From the NCBI GenBank assembly GCA_039811865.1, contig JBDHZK010000034.1, forward strand, positions 1-20,689: 20,689 bases of DNA, given 5' to 3'. The notes below the pieces were generated by a model. The model was not told the origin of the DNA. It did not search any database and worked only from the letters and a program-made list of their open reading frames with translations. The position numbers were made by a program, and so were the translations under genes. Position 1 is the stretch's first letter. Each line of letters begins with the position of its first letter. Positions 14,905-20,689 of the stretch are shown here, one piece after another. The DNA comes from JBDHZK01 sp039811865 (GTDB taxonomy: Bacteria > Actinomycetota > Actinomycetes > Propionibacteriales > Propionibacteriaceae).

Positions 14905-14947
14905 GGTGCGTCTCTTTCGTCAGGGGGCCGACGGCCCGATCATGCTC

Positions 14948-14953
14948 AGTGTA
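14948..14953 (-). promoter_or_regulatory. Candidate -10 element ahead of tatA
   Basis: On the minus strand TACACT fits TANNNT and lies 43 nt before the tatA ATG, in the 65-bp gap after the small membrane gene. A GGGCC-GAC-GGCCC hairpin (14925-14937) would lie near the start of the resulting leader. Both could separate tatAC expression from pafBC. Confidence 0.3.
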
Positions 14954-14969
14954 TGCGCGCCGACCGACG

Positions 14970-15170
14970 CTAGGACCGCCGCTCCAGGGCGGCCTCGAGC
15001 GCGTCGAACCGGATCTGCCCGAGCAGGTTCGCCGCCTCGTCCGCGCGGGTGGCCAGCATCTCCAACTCCGAGAACACGTCGGCCGCTTTGTGGAACAGCC
15101 AGATCGCGTAGCTGACCAGCGTGATCAGGCCGGCCAGCGCGATGCCGCCGAAAACGAAGACCCAGATCAT
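14970..15170 (-). CDS. Small single-span membrane protein with helical tail (66 aa)
   Basis: The product begins MIWVFVFGGIALAGLITLVSY, a single N-terminal transmembrane helix (about residues 2-22). A soluble, strongly helical tail follows (FSELEMLATRADEAANLLGQI) that could form a short coiled coil or amphipathic helix. Its ATG overlaps the pafC stop (ATGA), which is strong evidence that it is a real, translationally coupled gene. I do not recognise a named family. It is not TatB: it lacks the FG hinge after the helix and has no following amphipathic glycine-rich segment. Position between pafC and tatA suggests a membrane-linked role, but no function can be assigned. Confidence 0.8.
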   Translation of the reverse strand: MIWVFVFGGIALAGLITLVSYAIWLFHKAADVFSELEMLATRADEAANLLGQIRFDALEAALERRS

Positions 15171-16138
15171 GTGGCCGAGACTACCGGCTCCAAAGCCGCG
15201 TACAACCGCAGCGTCTCGGCAGCCGCATCGACCGCGGACGTCTGGGCGCTCGCCGGTTCGAGGACGCGCACCTGCTCGCCCAAGCGGAGCAACAAGCCGC
15301 GCAACCAGCCGGGGTCGGCCACCAGCAGTTCCGCGCGGTAGCCCGTCGAGGTGGGCGTGACCAGCCGCATCGGGTAGTACTCGGTGACCCAGCGCGCCTG
15401 CTCGTCCAAGTCGAGAGTGACCGCCGCGGCGCTGTCGAGCGAGTCCAGCCAGCCACCCGGGCGATCCGGCGGCGCGCCGTGCTCGGTGACGCCCTGGTCG
15501 GTCGACTCGACGCCGGCGATGCGGTCCAGGCGGTAGGTCCGCCAGCCACCGCGCTCGTGGCTCCAGGCCTCCAGATAGGTGTAGCCGTCACGCATCGCCA
15601 ACTGGACCGGGTCGACCAGCGGCGTCGTCGTCTCGGCGCGGGCAAGTCCGTCATAGGTCAGGCGAACACTGACCCCCGAAGCGATCGCGCCCGCCAAGGC
15701 GTCGCGGAAGTCGTCGGGGCCGGAGCCCGCGCTGAAGGCGACCCGCGACGTCTCCCCCGCCCCGGTGATGGCGTCCAGCTTGGTCAAGGCGGTCTCGACG
15801 GCCGCGCTGGTGGCGGAGTCGGCCACCTCTTGCACGGCTCGCAGCGCGACGGCCAGGCTGAGCGCCTCGTCCAGGGTGAAGCGCATGGGCCGGGCCAGGT
15901 AATCGGCGTTGGTGAGCGTGATCGTGCCCTCGCCGTCGACCGCCTCCATGTCGACCTCGATCAGGTCGCCGGGCATTCCCCCCGGCAGTCCGCACATCCA
16001 CACGATGCTCAGGTCGGACCGCAACTGCCGCTCGCTGACACCGAAAGCGCGCGCGGCGGTGGCGAGCGGCACCCCGGCATGCTGGCGCAGGTAGGGGACG
16101 AGCGCCAGCAGGCGGCGGACCTGATCGGCGGAGGTCAC
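15167..16138 (-). CDS. pafC: PafC, WYL-domain subunit of the PafBC DNA-damage regulator
   Basis: PafB and PafC act together as a transcriptional activator of the LexA/RecA-independent DNA-damage response in mycobacteria. The 323-aa product has a winged helix-turn-helix at about residues 5-45 (LATAARAFGVSERQLRSDL), a linker with ARPMRFTLDEALSLAVALRA (82-101), and a WYL domain at about 150-215 (YTYLEAWSHERGGWRTYRLDRI). A C-terminal WCX-type ligand or effector region follows. WYL domains are thought to sense nucleic acid or nucleotide signals. The GTG at 16138 overlaps the pafB stop (GTGA) and the stop overlaps the next gene's ATG, so three genes are translationally chained. The family is named for a neighbour, pafA, that is absent here. 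Confidence 0.92.
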   Translation of the reverse strand: MTSADQVRRLLALVPYLRQHAGVPLATAARAFGVSERQLRSDLSIVWMCGLPGGMPGDLIEVDMEAVDGEGTITLTNADYLARPMRFTLDEALSLAVALRAVQEVADSATSAAVETALTKLDAITGAGETSRVAFSAGSGPDDFRDALAGAIASGVSVRLTYDGLARAETTTPLVDPVQLAMRDGYTYLEAWSHERGGWRTYRLDRIAGVESTDQGVTEHGAPPDRPGGWLDSLDSAAAVTLDLDEQARWVTEYYPMRLVTPTSTGYRAELLVADPGWLRGLLLRLGEQVRVLEPASAQTSAVDAAAETLRLYAALEPVVSAT

Positions 16139-17103
16139 GCGGCGCCCCCGTCCCCCAAGACCGGCGCCAGCATGCGCGTCAAGTGGTCGATGACCGCGTT
16201 GCGCAACTCCGCCGGCGCCAGCACCAAGACGTCCGGGCCGTGGGCGGCCAACTCACCGACCAGCCCGAACCGGCGTCGGTAGATCATGCGGTAAGCGCCG
16301 TACCCGTGCGGCGCGGGGACGTCTGGAGCAGCCGTCGCCTGCCGGCGAAGGACGGGGGCACGGCCGTCCCGAATTGCCAGGATCGCTTCGCCATCGGGCA
16401 GCACGGCCTCGTCTGAGGCTGCGAATTCCCGGCGCGTCTCCGCGTCGGGGACGCTGTAGGCGCCTGCCCGGCCGACCGGACGGACGTCCCCGGTGATCCG
16501 GGAAAGCTTGAACGTGCGGGCGGCATCCTTGTCCAGATCGCGGCCCCGGACATACCAGGCGCCTCGGCGAAACTGGACGGTCCACGGTTCGAGCCGGCGC
16601 ACCTCGTCCCGGTAGCCGAAGGAGACGGGCGTGCGACTCAGCGTGGCTTGCCAAAGTGGTTCGAAGGACGCCTCGGTCGCGTTCACCCGAGGGGCGAGGG
16701 ACGCCGCCCGCGACGGATCCGGCTCCACCCCGGCCGCCCGCAGCTTCGCCAGCGCTCCGACCGCGGCATCGGCGAGGCTGGCTTGTTCCCACACGTGTGC
16801 GGCCAGCCCGAGGGCAGCCGCCTCTTCCTGGGTGAATGCGACGGGCGGCAACTCGAAATCGGCTCGCCGGATCCGGTAGCCGGTCTCATCGTCGAAGAAC
16901 GCCGAGTTGCTGCCCGTCTCCACGGGCACGCCCATGCGACGCAACTCCTCCTTGTCCCGCTCGAAGGTGCGCTCGAACGCTTCGTCGGACAGGCCCGCGT
17001 AGCCCTCTACGGCCTGCCGGATGCGGTGCTTGTCGACGAACCGATTCGCCGCCAGCAGGCAGATCGTCAGGTTGAGGATTCTCTCGCTCTTGCGCGGCGC
17101 CAT
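16135..17103 (-). CDS. pafB: PafB, WYL-domain subunit of the PafBC DNA-damage regulator
   Basis: The product is the partner of PafC. It begins MAPRKSERILNLTICLLAANRFV, typical of PafB, with a winged helix-turn-helix through about residue 60 (FERTFERDKEELRRMGVPV). Then comes AFTQEEAAALGLAAHVWEQ (89-107) and a WYL domain around GAWYVRGRDL and RTFKLSRI (181-203), where the W-Y pair stands in the usual place, followed by a WCX-type C-terminus. The 322-aa length is normal. ATG 17103 is preferred over the adjacent GTG 17106 because GGAGG lies 6 nt before the ATG but only 3 nt before the GTG. It begins the pafB-pafC-small membrane gene chain; upstream there are 221 bp of apparently non-coding DNA. 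Confidence 0.92.
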   Translation of the reverse strand: MAPRKSERILNLTICLLAANRFVDKHRIRQAVEGYAGLSDEAFERTFERDKEELRRMGVPVETGSNSAFFDDETGYRIRRADFELPPVAFTQEEAAALGLAAHVWEQASLADAAVGALAKLRAAGVEPDPSRAASLAPRVNATEASFEPLWQATLSRTPVSFGYRDEVRRLEPWTVQFRRGAWYVRGRDLDKDAARTFKLSRITGDVRPVGRAGAYSVPDAETRREFAASDEAVLPDGEAILAIRDGRAPVLRRQATAAPDVPAPHGYGAYRMIYRRRFGLVGELAAHGPDVLVLAPAELRNAVIDHLTRMLAPVLGDGGAA

Positions 17104-17324
17104 CACACCCCTCCCTAACCGGCAAGGCGACGCTACCTTGTCCCCCAGGGCTGCGCGGCACTGCGGCGAGGTGTCCTGGCGTGCCGAAGTCAGAGCCGCC
17201 GGATTCGCCCCGATCTCCCGAAGGCGTGGCTAGGGCTGCGGTGTGCCGCTGGCCGGGCGGGCTCGGCCAAGGATTCGCCGGCGAGGAACTCTTTCGAGGC
17301 CTCCGAGGGGGCAAACCGCGGGCA

Positions 17325-17474
17325 CTAACTCGGCTCGTCCTCCGGGTCCGGGACGCGAACGACGCGGGGCTCGTCGTCGGCCGTCTCGTCCTGCTCATCG
17401 AGGTCTTCGTGTGGCGGCTCTGGGGGCTCGTCGGGGTCGGTGCCGAAGGGCAGGCCGGGGGTGTAGATGGACAT
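17325..17474 (-). CDS. Small, very acidic proline-rich protein (49 aa), unknown function
   Basis: A short minus-strand frame from the ATG at 17474 to a TAG at 17325-17327 encodes 49 residues. It starts MSIYTPGLPFGTDPDEPPEP and continues with a run of Asp/Glu. By count 17 of 49 residues are Asp or Glu, 11 are Pro, 2 are Arg and none is Lys, so it should be highly acidic and disordered. Support for expression is good: AAAGGA lies 5 nt before the ATG, with TAGGTT, a TANNNT -10, about 30 nt upstream. The N-terminal nine residues are hydrophobic/aromatic and may be a docking motif. I know no family for it. It is not Pup, which is about 60 aa and ends in GGE/GGQ. It lies 98 nt after the transglutaminase gene and about 220 bp before pafB. 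Confidence 0.65.
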   Translation of the reverse strand: MSIYTPGLPFGTDPDEPPEPPHEDLDEQDETADDEPRVVRVPDPEDEPS

Positions 17475-17502
17475 CGGCGTCCTTTCTCGGGCGAGGACCA
17501 GC

Positions 17503-17508
17503 AACCTA
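17503..17508 (-). promoter_or_regulatory. Candidate -10 element of the small acidic gene
   Basis: On the minus strand TAGGTT, identical to the helY hexamer, lies 28 nt before the ATG at 17474. It would give a short leader of about 20 nt that contains the AAAGGA ribosome binding site. No clear -35 is visible. Confidence 0.4.
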
Positions 17509-17572
17509 CCCAGGGCCGAAGCGCAGCGGCCTCACCCCAAAGTCGGTGGTAGCGCGCCAGCCAAATCCGGCC

Positions 17573-18370
17573 TCAGTGGAGTTGGTGCAGCACGGTCATG
17601 TCATCGGCGGGCAGCGCGGGGTCGACGGTCGCCGTCACGGCCATGCCGCCCAGGTTGGCCAGGCCCGACTGGACCGTCATGAACGCGGTATCGGCGGCGT
17701 CCCTGCCGGTAGCGATGCGCAGCATCGTCGAACGCGGCGCGAGAGCGGTCGCGTCCACCACGTTCCAGGAGCCGTCCAACCAGGCCTCGGCGACGGCGTG
17801 GAAGTCCATCGGGTCCAGCCCCGGCGCGTAGACCGAGACCAGCCGGGCGGGCACGTTGACCGAACGCAGCAGCGCCACCACGAGGTGGGCGAAGTCGCGG
17901 CAAACGCCTTGGCGGGCGAGATAGGTGTCCACCGCCCCGTCGATCGGTCGGCTGGAACCACTCACATACGCCAACTGGGCCCCGACCCAACTCGAGACCG
18001 CGTCCAGGAGGTCCTTCCCGGTGAGCCCGTCGAACTCGGCGCGAGCGACGGCGGCGATGCGATCCGACTCCGCGTAGCGGCTGGGGCGCAGATAGATGAT
18101 GCGTTCGCCGTCGTCCCCCACCAGCGGGACGGCCTTCCCGGTCACCTCGGCGGAGTACTCCAGCCGCAACTCCCCCAAGGCCGCCCGGACGAGATGCAGC
18201 CGCGTCCCGAGCGGAGCCAGCAGTTCGCTGGTCGGCTGCTCGACGCCGTCAACGGTGATGCTGAGCGTCTCGGACGCCACGTCCGCCCCCTGCGCCACGG
18301 CGACGCTGAAGACGATCTCGGCTGGCTGGGTGACCTGCGCCTGGATCTGGGCGCTCACGCGGCGGATCAT
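17573..18370 (-). CDS. Transglutaminase-like cysteine protease family protein
   Basis: The 265-aa product has the transglutaminase/cysteine-protease core with a full catalytic triad: Cys157 in RQGVCRDFAHLVVALLR, His191 in MDFHAVAEAWL, and Asp206 in WNVVDAT. The N-terminal ~100 residues look like the bacterial transglutaminase N-domain (beta-rich, with LRPSRYAESDRI at its end). There is no signal peptide, so it is probably cytoplasmic. Such proteins may be proteases, amidases or crosslinkers; the natural substrate is unknown. ATG 18370 gives the usual N-domain start; an in-frame TTG four codons upstream is possible. It is head-to-head with gluQ across 38 bp, so the two may share a divergent control region. 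Confidence 0.88.
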   Translation of the reverse strand: MIRRVSAQIQAQVTQPAEIVFSVAVAQGADVASETLSITVDGVEQPTSELLAPLGTRLHLVRAALGELRLEYSAEVTGKAVPLVGDDGERIIYLRPSRYAESDRIAAVARAEFDGLTGKDLLDAVSSWVGAQLAYVSGSSRPIDGAVDTYLARQGVCRDFAHLVVALLRSVNVPARLVSVYAPGLDPMDFHAVAEAWLDGSWNVVDATALAPRSTMLRIATGRDAADTAFMTVQSGLANLGGMAVTATVDPALPADDMTVLHQLH

Positions 18371-18408
18371 GGGAATATCCAATCCGACTACGAACAAGGG
18401 GCGACCGG

Positions 18409-19350
18409 GTGCTGAGTGCTGAGACGCCCGCGGGCCGATTCGCGCCCAGTCCCACCTCCCGGCTGCACGTGGGCAACCTGCGAACCGCGCTGCTGGCCTG
18501 GCTGTTCGCGCGATCCAGCGGACGCCGGTTCGTCCTGCGAATCGAAGACCTCGACCAGCAGCGGGTGGCCGCCGCCGGTCGGATCGCAGCCGAGCAGATC
18601 GGCGATCTCCACGCCCTGGGACTCGACTTCGACGGCAAGGTTTGGGTGCAGTCGAACCGCGCCGCCGCTTACGCAGGTGAGTTGGAGCGGCTGCGGACAC
18701 TCACGTATGAATGCTTTTGCACTCGCCGCGAGATCGCCGCGGCGGCGCAGGCCCCGCACGACGGGTTTCGTCCCTACCCCGGCACCTGCCGCGACCTCTC
18801 GTCGTCTGAGCGTGCCGGGCGGCGGGCGATGCGCCCACCGGCGCTGCGCGTCCGCGCCGGCGGCGTCGCGCAGACGATCCGCGACGTTCTGCACGGCGAG
18901 GTCACCTTGCCGGTGGACGACTTCGTCCTGGTGCGCAACGACGGAGTCTTCGCCTACAACTTCGCCGTCGTCGTCGACGACGCGGCGGCCGGGGTCGACC
19001 AGGTCGTCCGCGGTGACGACCTGCTCAGCTCCGCGCCGCGGCAGGCCTGGCTGGCCGAACAACTTGGGCATCGGGCACCGGAATACGCCCACGTCCCCTT
19101 GGCCTTGGGGCCGGACGGCAAGCGGTTGGCCAAACGGGACGGCGCGGTGACGTTGCCGGACCTGGCCGCGGTCGGGGTCGGACCGAACGAGGTCCTCAGC
19201 CTGCTCGCCGCGTCGCTCGGCCTCGCCGAGGCGGACGAGCCGGTCACGCCAAGCCTTCTGGCCAGGCGCTTCGATCCCGCCGGCGTGCCGGTCACCCCGT
19301 GGGTGGTCGACCCCCACCCCTTCGCCCCCGCCGCAGCCAGGCCGCGATAG
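18409..19350 (+). CDS. gluQ: Glutamyl-Q tRNA(Asp) synthetase
   Basis: GluQRS activates glutamate without tRNA and attaches it to queuosine at position 34 of tRNA-Asp. The 313-aa product equals the catalytic core of glutamyl-tRNA synthetase without an anticodon-binding domain, as expected for this paralogue. It has GRFAPSPTSRLHVGNLRTAL with the HIGH-like HVGN (20-23), RIEDLDQQR (44-52), zinc ligands Cys102 and Cys104 (ECFCTRRE) with Tyr123 and Cys127 (RPYPGTC), and the KMSKS-like KRLAKRDG (238-245). The GTG start has AAGGGG about 9 nt upstream. The gene implies that the organism makes or salvages queuosine. No queuosine synthesis genes are in the window. Confidence 0.93.
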   Translation: MLSAETPAGRFAPSPTSRLHVGNLRTALLAWLFARSSGRRFVLRIEDLDQQRVAAAGRIAAEQIGDLHALGLDFDGKVWVQSNRAAAYAGELERLRTLTYECFCTRREIAAAAQAPHDGFRPYPGTCRDLSSSERAGRRAMRPPALRVRAGGVAQTIRDVLHGEVTLPVDDFVLVRNDGVFAYNFAVVVDDAAAGVDQVVRGDDLLSSAPRQAWLAEQLGHRAPEYAHVPLALGPDGKRLAKRDGAVTLPDLAAVGVGPNEVLSLLAASLGLAEADEPVTPSLLARRFDPAGVPVTPWVVDPHPFAPAAARPR

Positions 19351-19376
19351 GGGTGGACGTGGACCCCCGCCGGCAC

Positions 19377-19382
19377 TAGCCT
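19377..19382 (+). promoter_or_regulatory. Candidate -10 element of the metallopeptidase gene
   Basis: TAGCCT fits TANNNT and lies 33 nt before the ATG at 19416. It leaves a leader of about 26 nt with the ribosome binding site GGGGGA. It falls in the 65-bp gap after gluQ, next to a weak GGGGT/ACCCC inverted repeat (19350-19367). Confidence 0.35.
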
Positions 19383-19415
19383 CCGCGCCAGGGTTCGACT
19401 CAAATCGGGGGATTC

Positions 19416-20399
19416 ATGTTCGGACGGCGTCGCGGGTTCTTCGTTGCCTGCCTGCTCCTTGCACTAACCGCCTGCTCGGCACCCACGGCGGCTCAGCAGA
19501 CCCCGCCCTCCACGCAGTCGACGAACCCCGCGCAGTCGACGAACACCCCATCGCCGGCGCAAACGCCCATCCCCACGGACGGTCCCCCCACCGATCTGCC
19601 GCCCAGCGGCCCGCCCACGGACGCACCCATGCCCTCCACGCCATGCCCGGACGGCCGCCCGTCCCAGTGCGTGCCGATCGGGGAGATCCCCAAGGAGGGC
19701 ACTGAACCACCGTCGAGCGCCGTCGTTCCCGGCAACCCCCAGTCGTACACCGTTGAGCAGTACCTGGACTTCATCGTCGGCGATCTCGACAAGAACTGGT
19801 CGTCGTGGTTCAAGCGCTCCGGGTACGCCGAGCCTTGGGTGTACATCGAGAAGATCGAGCCGGGCAAGTCCGCCTACATGGGCTGCGGCGCCAAGACCCT
19901 CACCTCGGAAACGCCCAACGCCTACTACTGCGGCTCGGATACGCGCGTCGTCAACGGCGCGACCATCTACGGCGTGGTCTACCTGCCGGTCCTGACCATG
20001 CGCAAGATGTGGACCGGTAACGTCTTCGAGCGCACCTCGCGCGCGGCCGGCGACTTCGCGGCCGCGATCCTGGTCGCGCACGAGTTCGGTCACCACATCC
20101 AGGACGAGATCGCGATCCAGTCGCGGGTCGCCGCGCCCACCGGCAAGAACAAGGAACTCATCGCCGACTGCTTCGCCGGGGTCTGGATGGCCACCGCCTA
20201 CTACGAGGGCCTGCTGACCGACACCGACTACGCCGAGGCCGTCGCCGCGCTCGAGGCGATCGGCGATCCGCCCGGCTCGAACGGGACCGACCCCCACGGG
20301 ACGTCCGCCGAACGCTCCGCCGCGCTCAAGATCGGCTACAACGGCTACGGGCAATACAAGCCCGGTACGCCGCAGGCCTGCTACGTCTACTGGAAGTAG
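19416..20399 (+). CDS. Neutral zinc metallopeptidase, secreted lipoprotein (YpfJ/PF04228-like)
   Basis: The 327-aa product begins MFGRRRGFFVACLLLALTAC, a lipoprotein signal peptide with lipobox LTAC (lipidated Cys20), so it should be anchored outside the membrane. Residues ~21-105 are a Pro/Thr/Ser-rich spacer with a short repeated QSTN element. The catalytic domain has the zinc motif HEFGHH (His222, Glu223, His226) and Glu247 in KELIADCFAGVW as the likely third ligand, the hallmark of the putative neutral zinc metallopeptidase family. Four cysteines (157, 172, 252, 322) in the catalytic region could form disulfides outside the cell. The ATG has GGGGGA 4 nt upstream. The substrate is unknown. 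It ends 3 nt from the convergent FKBP gene. Confidence 0.92.
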   Translation: MFGRRRGFFVACLLLALTACSAPTAAQQTPPSTQSTNPAQSTNTPSPAQTPIPTDGPPTDLPPSGPPTDAPMPSTPCPDGRPSQCVPIGEIPKEGTEPPSSAVVPGNPQSYTVEQYLDFIVGDLDKNWSSWFKRSGYAEPWVYIEKIEPGKSAYMGCGAKTLTSETPNAYYCGSDTRVVNGATIYGVVYLPVLTMRKMWTGNVFERTSRAAGDFAAAILVAHEFGHHIQDEIAIQSRVAAPTGKNKELIADCFAGVWMATAYYEGLLTDTDYAEAVAALEAIGDPPGSNGTDPHGTSAERSAALKIGYNGYGQYKPGTPQACYVYWK

Positions 20400-20402
20400 C
20401 GC

Positions 20403-20689
20403 TCAGGCGGTCTTCTGCGCGAACAGGATGTCGACGACGTACACGATCGTGTCGCCCTTCTCGACCTGCGGCGACGACTTGTTGCCTTCGGGATAGGCGT
20501 CCGCGGGAGGGATGACGAGCAGGACGCGCGAACCCACCGTCTGGTTGGTCAGCCCCTTGACGAAGCCGGGGATCAGGCCCGCGAGCGCGGCGGTCTCGGC
20601 GCTCTGATAGCTCTGCTCGATCACCTTGCCCGTCTTCCACGACCGACCCTGGTACTTCAGCGTGACCGTGTCGGTGGCCAGCACGGCGC
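20403..20689 (-). CDS. FKBP-type peptidyl-prolyl cis-trans isomerase, C-terminal part (5' end outside window)
   Basis: The visible ~95 residues form most of an FKBP domain: VTLKYQGRSWKTGKVIEQSY at its start, the conserved IPGFVKGLTNQTVGSRVLLV core, IPPADAYPEGN, and a final strand DTIVYVVDILFAQ. This fold catalyses Xaa-Pro isomerisation and binds FK506. The reading frame stays open to the window edge. The GTG at 20684 is probably an internal valine, because actinobacterial FKBPs of this type usually have another domain or a lipoprotein signal before this point. Whether it is secreted cannot be told here. Confidence 0.9.
   Translation of the reverse strand, partial: AVLATDTVTLKYQGRSWKTGKVIEQSYQSAETAALAGLIPGFVKGLTNQTVGSRVLLVIPPADAYPEGNKSSPQVEKGDTIVYVVDILFAQKTA

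Noticed and set aside
14970..15170. 66-aa membrane protein as TatB
   Set aside because: It has an N-terminal helix and lies by tatA, but it lacks the FG hinge and the amphipathic helix directly after the membrane span.
17104..17324. Possible tRNA, riboswitch or small RNA in the gap upstream of pafB
   Set aside because: A CAAGG/CCTTG inverted repeat (about 17124-17155) is present, but no tRNA cloverleaf or known riboswitch pattern could be made out by eye.
17325..17474. Small acidic protein as the prokaryotic ubiquitin-like protein Pup
   Set aside because: It is acidic and near pafBC, but it is only 49 aa, lacks the C-terminal GGE/GGQ and the coiled-coil Pup core, and is proline-rich.
19350..19367. 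GGGGT/ACCCC inverted repeat as an intrinsic terminator of gluQ
   Set aside because: The stem is only 5 bp and no T-run follows.
19510..19560. Short direct repeats in the metallopeptidase spacer as a mobile or CRISPR-like repeat
   Set aside because: They encode a repeated QSTN stretch in a low-complexity linker and have only two copies.

Overview
The window is about 20.7 kb of very GC-rich, densely coding chromosomal DNA with no phage, IS, CRISPR, rRNA or tRNA signal. Gene content points to an actinobacterium: a DivIVA-type coiled-coil protein beside methylmalonyl-CoA epimerase, the pafB-pafC-tatA-tatC-helY order, and gene starts in which an actinobacterial -10 (TANNNT) lies about 7 nt before the ATG. 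Methylmalonyl-CoA epimerase together with pafBC but no proteasome genes would fit Propionibacteriales, but that rank is inference.

Layout. 1-1.2 kb: the N-terminus of a TetR-like regulator, a gene-poor stretch that may hold a decayed membrane-protein gene, then on the minus strand a 52-aa single-span membrane protein followed by a bacterial PH-domain membrane protein. 1.5-4.45 kb (plus strand): methylmalonyl-CoA epimerase, a DivIVA/coiled-coil cell-pole protein and an AI-2E-family permease. 4.45-5.2 kb (minus): hisF, tail-to-tail with the permease and head-to-head with tldD. 5.28-8.18 kb (plus): tldD-tldE, encoding a two-subunit metalloprotease, coupled by an ATGA overlap. A 200-bp convergent gap with an 18-bp perfect palindrome follows.

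8.4-18.4 kb is a long minus-strand block. In transcription order it holds a transglutaminase-like protease, a small very acidic 49-aa ORF, pafB, pafC, a 66-aa single-span membrane protein, tatA, tatC, a lipid/diacylglycerol kinase, the Ski2-like helicase helY and an AAA ATPase of unknown role. pafB, pafC and the 66-aa gene overlap end to end, as do tatC and the kinase, so these are translationally coupled. helY and the AAA gene have their own candidate -10 elements. At 18.4 kb gluQ (tRNA-Asp queuosine glutamylation) starts divergently, followed by a secreted lipoprotein zinc metallopeptidase. The window ends in the C-terminal part of an FKBP-type prolyl isomerase on the minus strand.

Most genes are housekeeping. 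The points of most interest are the repeated leaderless-promoter architecture, the epimerase/coiled-coil pairing that matches the Streptomyces scy/filP neighbourhood, the pafBC-tat-helY block with no proteasome genes in view, three small genes (52, 49 and 66 aa), and an AAA ATPase with an unassigned N-terminal domain. I see no clear new defence or mobile system.
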